Program-made: the position numbers and the translations under genes
Assembly: GCF_020564935.1 (NCBI RefSeq)
Contig: NZ_JAJCXB010000003.1
Coordinates: 248,001 to 312,000, forward strand
Direction of reading: 5' to 3'
DNA: 64,000 nt
Source: Streptomyces pinistramenti
GTDB taxonomy: Bacteria; Actinomycetota; Actinomycetes; Streptomycetales; Streptomycetaceae
Shown: positions 35,124 through 43,977 of the stretch, piece after piece
Position numbering within the stretch: the first letter of the stretch is position 1
Layout: every line of letters starts with the position of its first letter
Notes under the pieces: model-generated
The model's input: the letters and a program-made list of their open reading frames with translations, nothing else
Databases searched by the model: none
What the model was told of the DNA's origin: nothing

Positions 35124-36065
35124 GTGACCCTCGCGACCGCGCAACGGCGGTCCACCGCAGCGGGCTCCGGCCGCACCGCCGGTCTCCGCAGGGATCACGG
35201 CGCATGGTTCCTCGTGCTGCCCGCCCTGCTCCCCATCCTGGTGCTGAGCGTCGGCCCGCTGCTCTACGGCATCGGGCTGGCGTTCACCGACGCACAGTCG
35301 GGCCGTACCCGCTCCACCCGGTGGACCGGGCTGCTCAATTTCTCCGACCTCCTCCACGACACGCTGTTCTGGGACTCGTTCCGGATCGGGCTGCTGTGGG
35401 CCGTCGGTGTCACCGTCCCGCAGTTCTTCCTGGCGCTCGGCCTCGCGCTGCTGCTCAACCTCGACCTGCGGATGCGCTGGCCGGCCCGCGCGCTGGCGAT
35501 CATCCCGTGGGCGATGCCCGAGGTGGTCGTGGGCATCATGTGGCGGCTGGTGTACCACCCGGACGCAGGGTTCCTCAACGAAGCGCTGCGCGGCCTCGGG
35601 CTGTCCGGTGCCACCGGCGGCCGGGACTGGCTGAGCGGGCTGGCCACCGCGCTGCCCGCGGTCATCGTCGTCGGCGTCTGGGCCGGGATGCCGCAGACCA
35701 CGGTCTCCCTGCTGGCCGGGCTGCAGAACGTCCCCCAGGAGCTGCACGAGGCCGTCGCGATGGACGGCGCGGGCGCCTGGCGCCGTTTCCGCACGGTCAC
35801 CTGGCCCGTCCTCCGCCCCATCGCACTCGCCGTCACCGCCCTCAACTTCATCTGGAACGTCAACTCGTTCGCGCTGGTCTACGTCCTGACCGACGGCGGC
35901 CCCGGCGGCCGCACCCGGCTGCCGATGCTGTTCGCCTACGAAGAGGCGTTCCGCTACGGCCAGTTCGGGTACGCCGCGGCGATGGGCCTTGCGATGGTCG
36001 CGGTGATCTCGGTCCTGCTGGCCGTCTATCTGGCGGGCCGGCTCAAGGGGGCGGACGACGCATGA
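35124..36065 (+). CDS. Sugar ABC transporter permease (MalF type)
   Basis: A 313-residue CUT1-family membrane protein with six helices. The first is AWFLVLPALLPILVLSVGPL. The binding-protein-dependent transport signature EAVAMDGAGAWRRFRTVTWP (the EAA loop) is near residue 212, with LIALAV-type helices after it. GTG at 35124 is placed by GAGGAG and the normal family start. Its TGA overlaps the next permease start by 4 bp. It probably imports an oligosaccharide; the substrate is unknown. Confidence 0.9.
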   Translation: MTLATAQRRSTAAGSGRTAGLRRDHGAWFLVLPALLPILVLSVGPLLYGIGLAFTDAQSGRTRSTRWTGLLNFSDLLHDTLFWDSFRIGLLWAVGVTVPQFFLALGLALLLNLDLRMRWPARALAIIPWAMPEVVVGIMWRLVYHPDAGFLNEALRGLGLSGATGGRDWLSGLATALPAVIVVGVWAGMPQTTVSLLAGLQNVPQELHEAVAMDGAGAWRRFRTVTWPVLRPIALAVTALNFIWNVNSFALVYVLTDGGPGGRTRLPMLFAYEEAFRYGQFGYAAAMGLAMVAVISVLLAVYLAGRLKGADDA

Positions 36066-36934
36066 GCCGGCCGACCGGACACCGTGCCGCGGCCCGGGGG
36101 CGCCCGCAGCGCACAGCGGGCCGCGTCGCGCAGTATGCCGCGCTCCTGGCCTACCTCCTCTTCCTCGCCTTCCCGTTCCTGTGGCTGCTCTCCACCGCCT
36201 TCAAGCCACCGCGCGAGCTGGCCCGGGTCCATCCCACCTGGATCCCGGACGCGCCCACCCTGGAGAACTTCCGGAGCGCCTTCGACGAGCAACCGCTGCT
36301 GCCCGCCGCTGCCAACAGCCTGTTCGCCGCCGCGGTTTCCGCAGTGCTCGCGATGGTGCTCGCGACCCCGACGGCGTACGTCTTGGCGCGCCACCGCAGC
36401 CGCTTCTCCCATGCCGCCACGGGATGGGTGGTGATCAGCCAGGCGTTCCCGCTGGTGCTGGTGATCATCCCGTTGTTCCTGATCCTCAAGAACCTCCAAC
36501 TCGTGGACTCCCGGGGCGGCCTGATCCTGGTCTACGTCGTGTGGTCGCTGCCGTTCGCCCTGTGGATGCTCACCGGATACGTCCGGGCGGTGCCGCCCGA
36601 ACTGGAGGAGGCGGCGGCCGTGGACGGCGCGGGCCGGCTCCGTACGCTGGTGTCGGTGACCGCGCCGCTGCTCGTCCCCGGCATCGTCGCCACGGCGCTG
36701 TTCGCCTTCATCACCGCGTGGAACGAGTTCTTCTTCGCGCTGGTCCTGCTCAAATCCCCCGGGAAACAGACCCTCCCCGTGGTGCTCACCCACTTCCTCG
36801 GGTCGGAGGGCGTCGCCGACCTCGGCCCGCTCGCCGCCGCCGCGCTCCTCGCCACCCTCCCCGGCCTGGTCCTCTTCGCCGCCGTCCAGCGGCGGATCAC
36901 GGGCGGGATGCTCGCCGGGGCGGTGAAGGGCTGA
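36062..36934 (+). CDS. Sugar ABC transporter permease (MalG type)
   Basis: A 290-residue CUT1 permease, second half of the channel. Helices include YAALLAYLLFLAFPFLWLLS and VVISQAFPLVLVIIPLFLIL. The EAA loop is EEAAAVDGAGRLRTLVSVTA, and the C-terminus reaches VQRRITGGMLAGAVKG, a classic MalG ending. It is coupled to both neighbours (ATGA overlap upstream, TGATG downstream). Confidence 0.92.
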   Translation: MSRPTGHRAAARGRPQRTAGRVAQYAALLAYLLFLAFPFLWLLSTAFKPPRELARVHPTWIPDAPTLENFRSAFDEQPLLPAAANSLFAAAVSAVLAMVLATPTAYVLARHRSRFSHAATGWVVISQAFPLVLVIIPLFLILKNLQLVDSRGGLILVYVVWSLPFALWMLTGYVRAVPPELEEAAAVDGAGRLRTLVSVTAPLLVPGIVATALFAFITAWNEFFFALVLLKSPGKQTLPVVLTHFLGSEGVADLGPLAAAALLATLPGLVLFAAVQRRITGGMLAGAVKG

Positions 36935-38256
36935 TGCGCAGGCAACTGCCCGCGTCCCGGCCCGGCATCGGCCGCAGAGGGCTGCTCGCGGCCGCCGCCG
37001 CGCTGCCCGCAGCGGCCCTGTCGGCCGGCTGCTCCGGCGGGCCGCCGCCCGCGCGCGGCGGCCGGATCACCCTGCGCTTCCAATCGCTCGCCTGGCAGCG
37101 GGACTCGGTCAGGACGAACAAGAGGCTGGTCGCCGAGTGGAACGCCCGGCACCCCGACGTCCAGGTGGCGTACGTCCAGGGCGCCTGGCCGACCGTCCAC
37201 GACCAGTTGCTGACCTCCTTCGAGGGCGGGGAGGCGCCGGACATCATCCATGACGCGTCCGACGACCTCGCGGAATTCGCCTACGGCGGCGACCTCGCCG
37301 ACCTCACGCCGCTGCTGCCGGACCGCCTCCGGCGCGACATTCCGCGACAGAGCTGGGCCGCCGGCACCTTCGACGGGCGGATCCACGGCATCCCGTTCCT
37401 CCAGGAGCCACGGGTGCTGATCGCCAACCGTGCCCTGCTGCGGCGCTCCAAAGTGCGCCTTCCCGAACCCGAACACCCCTGGACGTGGGACGAGTTCGCG
37501 GCGACGGCCCGGCGGCTGACCCGCGGCAGCACGTACGGGGTGGCCTGGCCGCTGAAGGAACCGGTCTCCGTCACCCTCGACCTCGCGCTGTCCACCGGGG
37601 GCCGGGTCTTCCACCGCCGCCCCGACGGCAGGACGGAGATCCGTTTCGACGCCGCGGACCAGGTGGTGCCGCGCCTCATCCACGACCAGGTGAACGTCGA
37701 CCGCAGCGCGGCCCGTTCCACCCTCGGCATGGGCGGCTCGGACACCCTGCCCGGCTTCTTCGCGGGCCGGTACGCGATGGTGCCGCTCGGCTTCTCGTAC
37801 CGTCAGCAGATCGTCCAGCAGGCGCCCAGGGGCTTCGATTGGACGGTGCTGCCCGCGCCCAAGGGCACCACGTCGGACCAGGGGGTCAGCCCGCAGACTC
37901 TGTCGGTGGCCGAGCGCTGCCCGCACAAGGAGGAGGCGATGGCCTTCATCGACTTCCTCCTCAGCCCGCCCAACATGGTGCGGCTCGCCCTGGGGGACTG
38001 GCTGCTGCCGACGGGTCAGAAGGCTCTCGCGGACCCGGCGCTGCGGGTCGCCCGTCACGACCGGGCGACCGGCACGGCACTCGCCGGCTCGCTGCGCCCC
38101 GCTCCCGCGCAGTCCGTCCGCGGCTATCCGGAATGGAAGGACAAGCTCGCGACGCCGGGCCTCCAGGAGTACTTCAGCGGCGGGATCGACGAGAAGACCC
38201 TGCGGGGGCGCCTCGTCGATGACGGGAATCTGGTGCTGGCGCGCTATCAGCGCTGA
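36934..38256 (+). CDS. Sugar-binding lipoprotein of ABC importer
   Basis: A 440-residue extracellular solute-binding protein (family 1). The signal GRRGLLAAAAALPAAALSAGC combines a Tat-like RR with a lipobox whose Cys becomes the lipid-anchored N-terminus. The body shows RFQSLAWQRDSV, EWNARHPDVQVAYVQG, GEAPDIIHDASDDLAEFAYG and GIPFLQEPRVLIANRALL. It delivers sugar to the two permeases upstream. No ATPase follows; in Streptomyces the shared MsiK ATPase usually energises such importers. Confidence 0.9.
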   Translation: MRRQLPASRPGIGRRGLLAAAAALPAAALSAGCSGGPPPARGGRITLRFQSLAWQRDSVRTNKRLVAEWNARHPDVQVAYVQGAWPTVHDQLLTSFEGGEAPDIIHDASDDLAEFAYGGDLADLTPLLPDRLRRDIPRQSWAAGTFDGRIHGIPFLQEPRVLIANRALLRRSKVRLPEPEHPWTWDEFAATARRLTRGSTYGVAWPLKEPVSVTLDLALSTGGRVFHRRPDGRTEIRFDAADQVVPRLIHDQVNVDRSAARSTLGMGGSDTLPGFFAGRYAMVPLGFSYRQQIVQQAPRGFDWTVLPAPKGTTSDQGVSPQTLSVAERCPHKEEAMAFIDFLLSPPNMVRLALGDWLLPTGQKALADPALRVARHDRATGTALAGSLRPAPAQSVRGYPEWKDKLATPGLQEYFSGGIDEKTLRGRLVDDGNLVLARYQR

Positions 38257-38654
38257 ATGCGGGGCCCGGTGGACGAACGGTCCCTGGAGGCGGCAGGTGT
38301 GACGGGTCGACGGCCCGGGGAATGCTTTCCATACGAACGGCACGCATCTTTCGGCGCGCGATCCTGTCACATCAACAGGGTGTCGGGGGAGGGGATTCCC
38401 GTTCTGTTGCCGTGTATTGCCGCAATGTAAACGGAGTTGAGTCCTGAATATTCAACTACCCGGGCCTTATTGACCGCTTAGGGTCGATTTCGGCTTTATG
38501 CAGGGTTGTTGCTTATCTCACACGGCCCGGCTGACCTTGAATTGAACTCGTCAATCCGACATGGTTTCGAACCAGTCCGGTGCAGATGCTCCTGTCGAAC
38601 CGGGCTGTTGCGCAACGCTTTCCCCCCACACCACGAACGAGGAGAACCCTCGCA
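38257..38654. other. 398-bp AT-richer promoter region of the subtilase
   Basis: No gene seen. The region is noticeably richer in A/T than its surroundings, especially 38395-38530. A TTGACC element occurs at 38469-38474, with TTTATG about 20 bases later as a weak promoter candidate. A small TGGTT/AACCA palindrome (38562-38574) lies in the leader. The terminator of the importer operon, if any, was not recognised. Confidence 0.4.
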
Positions 38655-39875
38655 ATGGCTCACAAGCGTTCCAGCAAGAAGCGGCTCGTCACGGCGATAA
38701 CCGCCGCGGTCGCCGCCACTGGTATCGCCGCCGTCACCGCGGTCACCGCCGGTGCCTCGCCCGCCGCCGAAGGCAAGATCTACGGCGCCGAGGCCAAGGG
38801 TGCCGTGAACGGCAGCTACATCGTCATGCTCAAGAAGTCGGTCAGCAGCGCCTCGGTCGGCGCCGCCGAGCACAAGGACCTCGCCTCCAAGTACGGCGGC
38901 AAGGTCAGGCGGAACTACACCGCGGCCCTCGACGGCTTCTCGGCCACCGGCCTGAGCGCCGACGAGGCCAAGCGCCTCGCCGCCGACCCGGCCGTCGACA
39001 AGGTCGTGCAGAACAAGAAGTTCCACATCGACGCCACCCAGGACAACCCCCCGTCGTGGGGCCTGGACCGCATCGACCAGACGGACACCCAGGGCGACAA
39101 GAAGTACACCTACCCGGACAGCGCGGGTGAGGGCGCCACCGCCTACGTCATCGACACCGGCGTGCGCATCTCGCACAAGGACTTCGGGGGCCGTGCGTCC
39201 TCCGGCTTCGACGCCGTGGACGGCGACAACGATGCCAACGACGGCAACGGCCACGGCACGCACGTCGCCGGGACCATCGCCGGTGCCAAGTACGGCGTCG
39301 CCAAGAAGGCCAAGATCGTGGCCGTCCGCGTACTGGACGACCAGGGCTCCGGCACCACCGAGCAGGTCGTTGCCGGAATCGACTGGGTGACCAAGAACCA
39401 CAAGGGCCCCTCGGTGGCCAACATGTCGCTCGGCGGCGGCGCCGACGAGGCGCTCGACGCGGCCGTGAAGAAGGCCATCGCCTCCGGCGTGACCTTCGCC
39501 GTCGCGGCGGGCAACGAATCCGCCGACGCCTCGCAGGGCTCCCCGGCGCGGGTGAAGGAGGCCATCACGGTCGCCTCCAGCACCAACAAGGACGAGCAGT
39601 CCGACTTCTCCAACTTCGGCAGCGCCGTGGACCTTTACGCGCCCGGCTCCGACATCACGTCGGACTGGAACACCGATGACAACGCGACCAACACCATCTC
39701 CGGCACGTCCATGGCCACCCCGCACGTCGTGGGTGCCGCCGCGGTCTACCTGGGCGCCCACAAGGACGCCAAGCCGGACGAGGTCGCCAAGGCCCTGACC
39801 GACGGCGCCACGCCCGACAAGATCTCGAACGCGAGCCAGGGCACGCCCAACAAGCTGCTGAAGGTCGTCGAGTAA
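38655..39875 (+). CDS. Secreted S8 subtilisin-like serine protease
   Basis: A 406-residue exoprotease of the proteinase K/aqualysin subfamily. A lysine-rich Sec signal (KRSSKKRLVTAITAAVAATG) and an I9 propeptide (YIVMLKKSVSSASV to VVQNKKFHID, about residues 50-125) precede the catalytic domain. The triad is Asp in AYVIDTGVRISH, His in NGHGTHVAGTIAG and Ser in SGTSMATPHVVGAA, with oxyanion Asn in VAAGNESADA. There is no C-terminal extension. It degrades extracellular protein; Streptomyces usually ties such genes to development. Confidence 0.93.
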   Translation: MAHKRSSKKRLVTAITAAVAATGIAAVTAVTAGASPAAEGKIYGAEAKGAVNGSYIVMLKKSVSSASVGAAEHKDLASKYGGKVRRNYTAALDGFSATGLSADEAKRLAADPAVDKVVQNKKFHIDATQDNPPSWGLDRIDQTDTQGDKKYTYPDSAGEGATAYVIDTGVRISHKDFGGRASSGFDAVDGDNDANDGNGHGTHVAGTIAGAKYGVAKKAKIVAVRVLDDQGSGTTEQVVAGIDWVTKNHKGPSVANMSLGGGADEALDAAVKKAIASGVTFAVAAGNESADASQGSPARVKEAITVASSTNKDEQSDFSNFGSAVDLYAPGSDITSDWNTDDNATNTISGTSMATPHVVGAAAVYLGAHKDAKPDEVAKALTDGATPDKISNASQGTPNKLLKVVE

Positions 39876-39900
39876 TCGGCTCCACCTCCGCAGCACCACA

Positions 39901-39943
39901 CGCCGGCCGCCGCGCTCGCCCCCACGGGGCGCGGCGGCCGGCG
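39901..39943 (+). terminator. Strong terminator after subtilase
   Basis: Perfect 15-bp arms: 39901-39915 (CGCCGGCCGCCGCGC) and 39929-39943, followed by CTTTGCT. It lies 25 bases after the protease stop. Confidence 0.8.
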
Positions 39944-40058
39944 CTTTGCTGTGCCATGACGTCGTGCTGTGCCACAACATCTCGCCGCCGAACCGGAGTT
40001 ATCCACAGGAGGGTTCCTCCGGAAACGGTCAACGCGCCATCCGGCTACGGTCGGTCAC

Positions 40059-40259
40059 ATGCACGGAGGACTGCCGTTCATCGGCATCAGCACCATCGTC
40101 TACGGCCTGATCGGTCTGGCCACACTCGTGGCCGGCTCGGTCCGCAGCACAGGGGGAGTTCGGCATGCACACCATCACCGTCATCGTTCCCGCGCACAAC
40201 GAGGAGGAGGGACTGCCGGCCACGCTGGAATCGCTGGCGCGGCAAACGGCCCCGCCTGA
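40059..40259 (+). CDS. Small ORF with one membrane helix before the glycosyltransferase
   Basis: ATG 40059 opens a 66-residue ORF. Residues 5-28 (LPFIGISTIVYGLIGLATLV) form a convincing membrane helix, but the rest (His/Arg/Gly-rich) overlaps the glycosyltransferase gene by 95 bp out of frame. No good ribosome site is visible. It may be a real small membrane protein, a truncated gene, or chance. Confidence 0.3.
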   Translation: MHGGLPFIGISTIVYGLIGLATLVAGSVRSTGGVRHAHHHRHRSRAQRGGGTAGHAGIAGAANGPA

Positions 40260-41274
40260 CCGCGTCCTCGTCGTGGACGACGCGTCCACGGACCGCACGG
40301 GAGAGGTGGCCGCGTCACACGGCGTCACCGTCCTGCGCCCGCCCCAGAATCTCGGGAGCAAGGCCAAGGCGCAGAACTTCGCACTGCCGCACTGCACCAC
40401 GGACCTCGTCCTGGCCGTCGACGCGGACACCGTCCTCGCGCCGGATTACATCGAGACCGTCGTACCCGTCTTCGACGACCCGGCCGTCACCGTCGCCGCC
40501 GGCACGGTCCGCACCCGCCACACGCGCACGATCTGGGAACGCGGCCGGTCCACCGAGTATCTCTTCGGCTTCCACTGGCAACGCCCCATCCAGGCGCGCG
40601 CCAACAGCCCCATGGTGTGCTCGGGTTGCTGCTCCGTCTTCCGCCGCGACGACCTGGCCGCGTTCGGCGGATTTCCCGAACGCACCATCGTCGAGGACAT
40701 GGATTACACGTGGTCCCAGCAGATCGCGGGACGCAAGGCGGTCTACGTCGCCGACGCGGTGGCGCTGGCCGCCGACCCCGAGGAGCTGACCTATCTGCGC
40801 AAGCAGGTCTGGCGCTGGATGGCCGGCTTCTGCCAGAACGTCCGGCTGCATCTCGGCGGGCTCGTCCGGCACAAGCCCCTGCTGGCGGTCTGGGTGCTGC
40901 TCGCCCTGCTGGAGATCGTCACCGCGCCGCTGTGGTGGGCGGCGCCGTTCGCCGCCGCGGTGACGACGGATCAGCCTCTCGCCGTCACCTTCGGCTGGTG
41001 GGCAGGTGCGGACCTCCTCCTGACCGCACCACCACTCGTCTACGCCGCCCACCGCCGCAAACTCCCGCTGTCCGGCGTGCTGGTGAACCTGCCTTGCGTC
41101 TACGCGACGAAGGCCGTCAACCTCGTCTACGCCTGGAAGGCCCTGCTCGTGGAACTGCTGCTGGTGCCGCTCGGCCTGGCCCGTGGCCTGACCGTCTACG
41201 AAAAGGGCCGGGCCGATACGCCGACGGCCGCAGCGCGCGATGGGACGGCCGCCCTGGCGGGGGCGGGCGGGTGA
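40165..41274 (+). CDS. Family 2 processive-type glycosyltransferase
   Basis: A 369-residue GT2 enzyme. The GT-A domain has VIVPAHNEEEGLPATLESLA, VVDDASTDRT, the metal motif LAVDADTVLAP, the base region TIVEDMDYTWSQQIAG, and Q-x-x-R-W as KQVWRWMAGF. Three or four C-terminal helices follow (LLAVWVLLALLEIVTA, WWAAPFAAAVTT, ALLVELLLVPLGLA). It resembles poly-GlcNAc or cellulose-type synthases and may build or extend a surface polysaccharide. ATG at 40165 follows GGGGGAG. Confidence 0.88.
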   Translation: MHTITVIVPAHNEEEGLPATLESLARQTAPPDRVLVVDDASTDRTGEVAASHGVTVLRPPQNLGSKAKAQNFALPHCTTDLVLAVDADTVLAPDYIETVVPVFDDPAVTVAAGTVRTRHTRTIWERGRSTEYLFGFHWQRPIQARANSPMVCSGCCSVFRRDDLAAFGGFPERTIVEDMDYTWSQQIAGRKAVYVADAVALAADPEELTYLRKQVWRWMAGFCQNVRLHLGGLVRHKPLLAVWVLLALLEIVTAPLWWAAPFAAAVTTDQPLAVTFGWWAGADLLLTAPPLVYAAHRRKLPLSGVLVNLPCVYATKAVNLVYAWKALLVELLLVPLGLARGLTVYEKGRADTPTAAARDGTAALAGAGG

Positions 41275-41293
41275 CGCGGGTGCCCGGGGGCGT

Positions 41294-41318
41294 GTCGGCC
41301 GCCGAAACGGCAGCCGAC
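41294..41318. terminator. Bidirectional hairpin between convergent genes
   Basis: The 11-base arms 41294-41304 and 41308-41318 pair with one mismatch around a 3-base loop (C-A on the plus transcript, a G-U wobble on the minus). It lies between the glycosyltransferase and the end of the sulfur operon. Confidence 0.5.
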
Positions 41319-41356
41319 CGGTCTCGCGACGGCCGCGAGGAGGTCCCGCGTGCGAC

Positions 41357-42130
41357 TCAGGCGATGAGCGCGGGCAGCCGCGGCAGGGCGTCCCGTGCGG
41401 GAGCCGAGGCGTCGTAGCGGCGGAGCAGGAGCCGGGCCAGTTCGGGGGCCGGGCCGAGCACCGGACCCAGGATGTCGGCCCCGGCCTCCCGGGCGCCGCG
41501 GGCGATGCGGTCCGGGAGGCGGCCGGGGGCGATGACGTACGGGGCGACGGCGACGCGGGCGGCGCCGTCGCCACGTAGGGCCCGCACGGCGTCCGCCGTA
41601 CGGGGCAGAGATGCGGAGGCGAACGCAGGTCGCACGGCACACCATCCAGCGGTGCGCTGCCACTCCCGCGCGGTTTCAGCGATCACTGCGATCGCCTCCG
41701 GGTCACTGGAGCCCGCCGAGGCCAGGACGACCCCGGTCGAGCGGCGGTCGCCGGGCCGCAGCCCGGCTTCCTCCAGCCGCCGCTCCAGCGCGGCGGTCAG
41801 GAGGGCGGAAGGGCCGAGCACGTCGGCCTGGTGCACGGTCAGCTGCGGCAACCGGGAGGTGGCCTCCCGCAGTGCCGCAGGGATATCGGACTTCGCGTGG
41901 AAGGCGCGGGTGAGGAGGAGAGGCAGCGCCACGACGTCCCGCACACCCTCGGCCGACAGCCGCTCCAGTGCCCGGGGCACGGCGGGCGCGTTGAAGTCGA
42001 GGTAGCCGACCTCGACCCGCAGCCCCGGGCACAGTGCCCGCACCCGCGCGCAGAGCGCGGAGACGGTCGCCGCGTGCCGCGGGTCGCGACTGCCGTGGGC
42101 GATGACGAGGAGGGGGGGAGGCGTGTCCAT
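41357..42130 (-). CDS. Sirohydrochlorin chelatase (CbiX/SirB type)
   Basis: A 257-residue two-domain chelatase that inserts Fe2+ (or Co2+) into sirohydrochlorin. The N-terminal half has LLVIAHGSRDPRHAATVSAL with the metal His and VVALPLLLTRAFHAKSDIP with the second His. The C-terminal half is a weaker repeat (VAVAPYVIAPGRLPDRI). It is the last gene of the sulfur operon, 3 bases after the permease gene. It most likely makes siroheme for the sulfite reductase encoded at the other end. Confidence 0.88.
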   Translation of the reverse strand: MDTPPPLLVIAHGSRDPRHAATVSALCARVRALCPGLRVEVGYLDFNAPAVPRALERLSAEGVRDVVALPLLLTRAFHAKSDIPAALREATSRLPQLTVHQADVLGPSALLTAALERRLEEAGLRPGDRRSTGVVLASAGSSDPEAIAVIAETAREWQRTAGWCAVRPAFASASLPRTADAVRALRGDGAARVAVAPYVIAPGRLPDRIARGAREAGADILGPVLGPAPELARLLLRRYDASAPARDALPRLPALIA

Positions 42131-42133
42131 CGG

Positions 42134-43120
42134 TCAGCTCTTCACGAGGAGCCCGCGGCTGCGCAGCACCCGCCGCTCGATCGGGGCGAAGATCAGCAAT
42201 TCGATGCCGATACCGACGATGAGGATCAGCAGGATCGCGGCCAGCACCCAGGACATGTCCTGGAACTCGCGGCCCTGCTCCAGGAGTTGGCCGAGCCCGG
42301 TACCCAGGTCCGGGGCGTTGACGATGAGTTCGGCGGCCATCAGGGAACGCCAGGAGAACGCCCAGCCCTGCTTCAGACCGGCGAGATAGCCGGGCAGCGA
42401 GGCCGGCAGCAGGACGTGCCGTACGCCCGCGAGACCCGTCGCACCGAGGGTGCGGCCCGCACGCAAGTAGAGAGGAGAGATCTGGTCGACACCGGCCACC
42501 AGGCCGTTGGCGATGGACGGGACGGCGCCGAGCAGCACCACCGCGTAGATGGTGGCGTCGCTCAGCCCGAACCAGATGATGGCGGCCGGCACCCAGGCCA
42601 CCGACGGCAGCGACTGCAGTCCGCTGAGGATCGGGCCGATGGCGGCGCGTACCGCCTTGACCCGGGCGACGACCAGGCCGAGCGCGGTGCCGATCACGAC
42701 CGAAGCCAGGAAGCCGAGCGCGCCGCGCGAGACGCTGGTCCACACAAAGCTCAGCAGGGTGCCCTCAAGCCACTTCTCCTGGAGCGACCGGCCGACGTCG
42801 ACCGGGCTCGGCAGCAGGTAGTGCGGCTTGAGTTGGAAGTGGTAGGCGAGCTGCCACAGCCCCAGCACGATGACGACGGCGATGAGGGGAGGGAAAGCCT
42901 TCGATGCGAGGGAACGCAGCCAAGGCTGCCGGTCGACGACCGTGGATTCGAGGGCGTCGAGCCCGGCCTCAAGACCGGCGAGGTCTCCGGACGTGTCGTT
43001 GGCCGGCCCGCCGGCGGGCCGGGCCGGGCCGGTCGCAGTCCCGGCGTCCGTGGCGGATCCGGCCTCCGCGGCCCCGGGAGTCCCGTCGTCGGAGTGGGCC
43101 CTGGTGTCAGTGCTGGCCAT
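42134..43120 (-). CDS. ssuC: Aliphatic sulfonate/taurine-type ABC permease
   Basis: A 328-residue permease of the SsuC/TauC/NrtB class. An unusually long Gly/Ala-rich cytoplasmic N-terminus (residues 1-70) precedes six helices, starting LIAVVIVLGLWQLAYHF. The EAA-type loop is GRTLGATGLAGVRHVLLPAS, followed by GLKQGWAFSWRSLMAAELI. ATG at 43120 lies within the end of the ATPase gene (14-bp overlap). Sulfonate is the likely cargo because every neighbour is a sulfur gene, but taurine or sulfate esters cannot be excluded. Confidence 0.85.
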   Translation of the reverse strand: MASTDTRAHSDDGTPGAAEAGSATDAGTATGPARPAGGPANDTSGDLAGLEAGLDALESTVVDRQPWLRSLASKAFPPLIAVVIVLGLWQLAYHFQLKPHYLLPSPVDVGRSLQEKWLEGTLLSFVWTSVSRGALGFLASVVIGTALGLVVARVKAVRAAIGPILSGLQSLPSVAWVPAAIIWFGLSDATIYAVVLLGAVPSIANGLVAGVDQISPLYLRAGRTLGATGLAGVRHVLLPASLPGYLAGLKQGWAFSWRSLMAAELIVNAPDLGTGLGQLLEQGREFQDMSWVLAAILLILIVGIGIELLIFAPIERRVLRSRGLLVKS

Positions 43121-43937
43121 GGCGGCGGATCTCCCCACGCAGCTGTTCGGTGATCTCGACGGAGAGGTCCGCGACCGCGGAGTCCTCGATGCGGCGCGGC
43201 TGCGGGATGTCGACCTGCCATTCGCGGGCGACCCGGCCGGGGCGTGAGGACAGCAGCACCACCCGCTCGGCGAGCCGTACCGCCTCGCGGACGTTGTGGG
43301 TGACGAAGAGGACGGACAGGCCGCCGGCGGCGGAGCCGCCCTCGTTCGACACCCGCCAGATCTGGGTCAGTTCGTCGTGCAGCACGTCACGGGTGATGGC
43401 GTCCAGTGCGGCGAACGGCTCGTCCATCAGCAGCAGCCGGCTGTCCTGGGCGAGCGCGCGGGCCATCGCCACGCGCTGGCGCATGCCGCCCGACAGTTCA
43501 TGGACCCGCTTGCCGTACGCGCCCTTGAGCCGGACGAGTTCGAGCAGCCGCTCGGCCTCCTCGCGGCGCTCCGCGCGCGGCACCCCGCGCAGTCGCAGCG
43601 CCAGCTCGATGTTGCGTCCCGCCGTCAGCCAGGGGAACAGGGCGTGTTCCTGGAACATCAGCGCCGGTCGGCCGCCGGGCGTCTCGATCGAGCCGGCCGA
43701 CGGTGCGTCCAGCCCGGCCACGAGATTGAGCAGGGTCGACTTTCCGCAGCCGGATGCCCCCAGGAGGCAGACGAACGCGCCCGGCGCGACATCGATGCTG
43801 ATGTCGTCCAGTACGTGCTGCTGCGCGCCGGGACGGCCGAACGACTTCGAGACATGGTCGATGCGAGCGGCGTACGAAGCTGTGGGGCCCGCATCCGGCG
43901 CCGTGGTGTGCTGCTTGGTGAGGGTGGTGGTCGTCAT
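43107..43937 (-). CDS. ssuB: Aliphatic sulfonate-type ABC ATPase
   Basis: A 276-residue ATPase of the SsuB/TauB/NrtD class. Walker A is GASGCGKSTLL, Q-loop FQEHALFPWLT, signature LSGGMRQRVAMARAL, Walker B LLLMDEPFAALD, and switch FVTHNVREAV. ATG at 43937 sits 8 bases after AGGAGG; an in-frame GTG at 43946 is less well placed. It powers the adjoining permease and SsuA-like protein. Confidence 0.88.
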   Translation of the reverse strand: MTTTTLTKQHTTAPDAGPTASYAARIDHVSKSFGRPGAQQHVLDDISIDVAPGAFVCLLGASGCGKSTLLNLVAGLDAPSAGSIETPGGRPALMFQEHALFPWLTAGRNIELALRLRGVPRAERREEAERLLELVRLKGAYGKRVHELSGGMRQRVAMARALAQDSRLLLMDEPFAALDAITRDVLHDELTQIWRVSNEGGSAAGGLSVLFVTHNVREAVRLAERVVLLSSRPGRVAREWQVDIPQPRRIEDSAVADLSVEITEQLRGEIRRHGQH

Positions 43938-43977
43938 CGGTGTCACCTCCTGGGGTACTGCGGTGCTGGAGCGGGGG

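Noticed and set aside
38562..38574. TGGTTTCGAACCA palindrome resembling a tRNA T-arm
   Set aside because: No acceptor, D or anticodon stems can be drawn around it; it lies in the leader of the subtilase gene.
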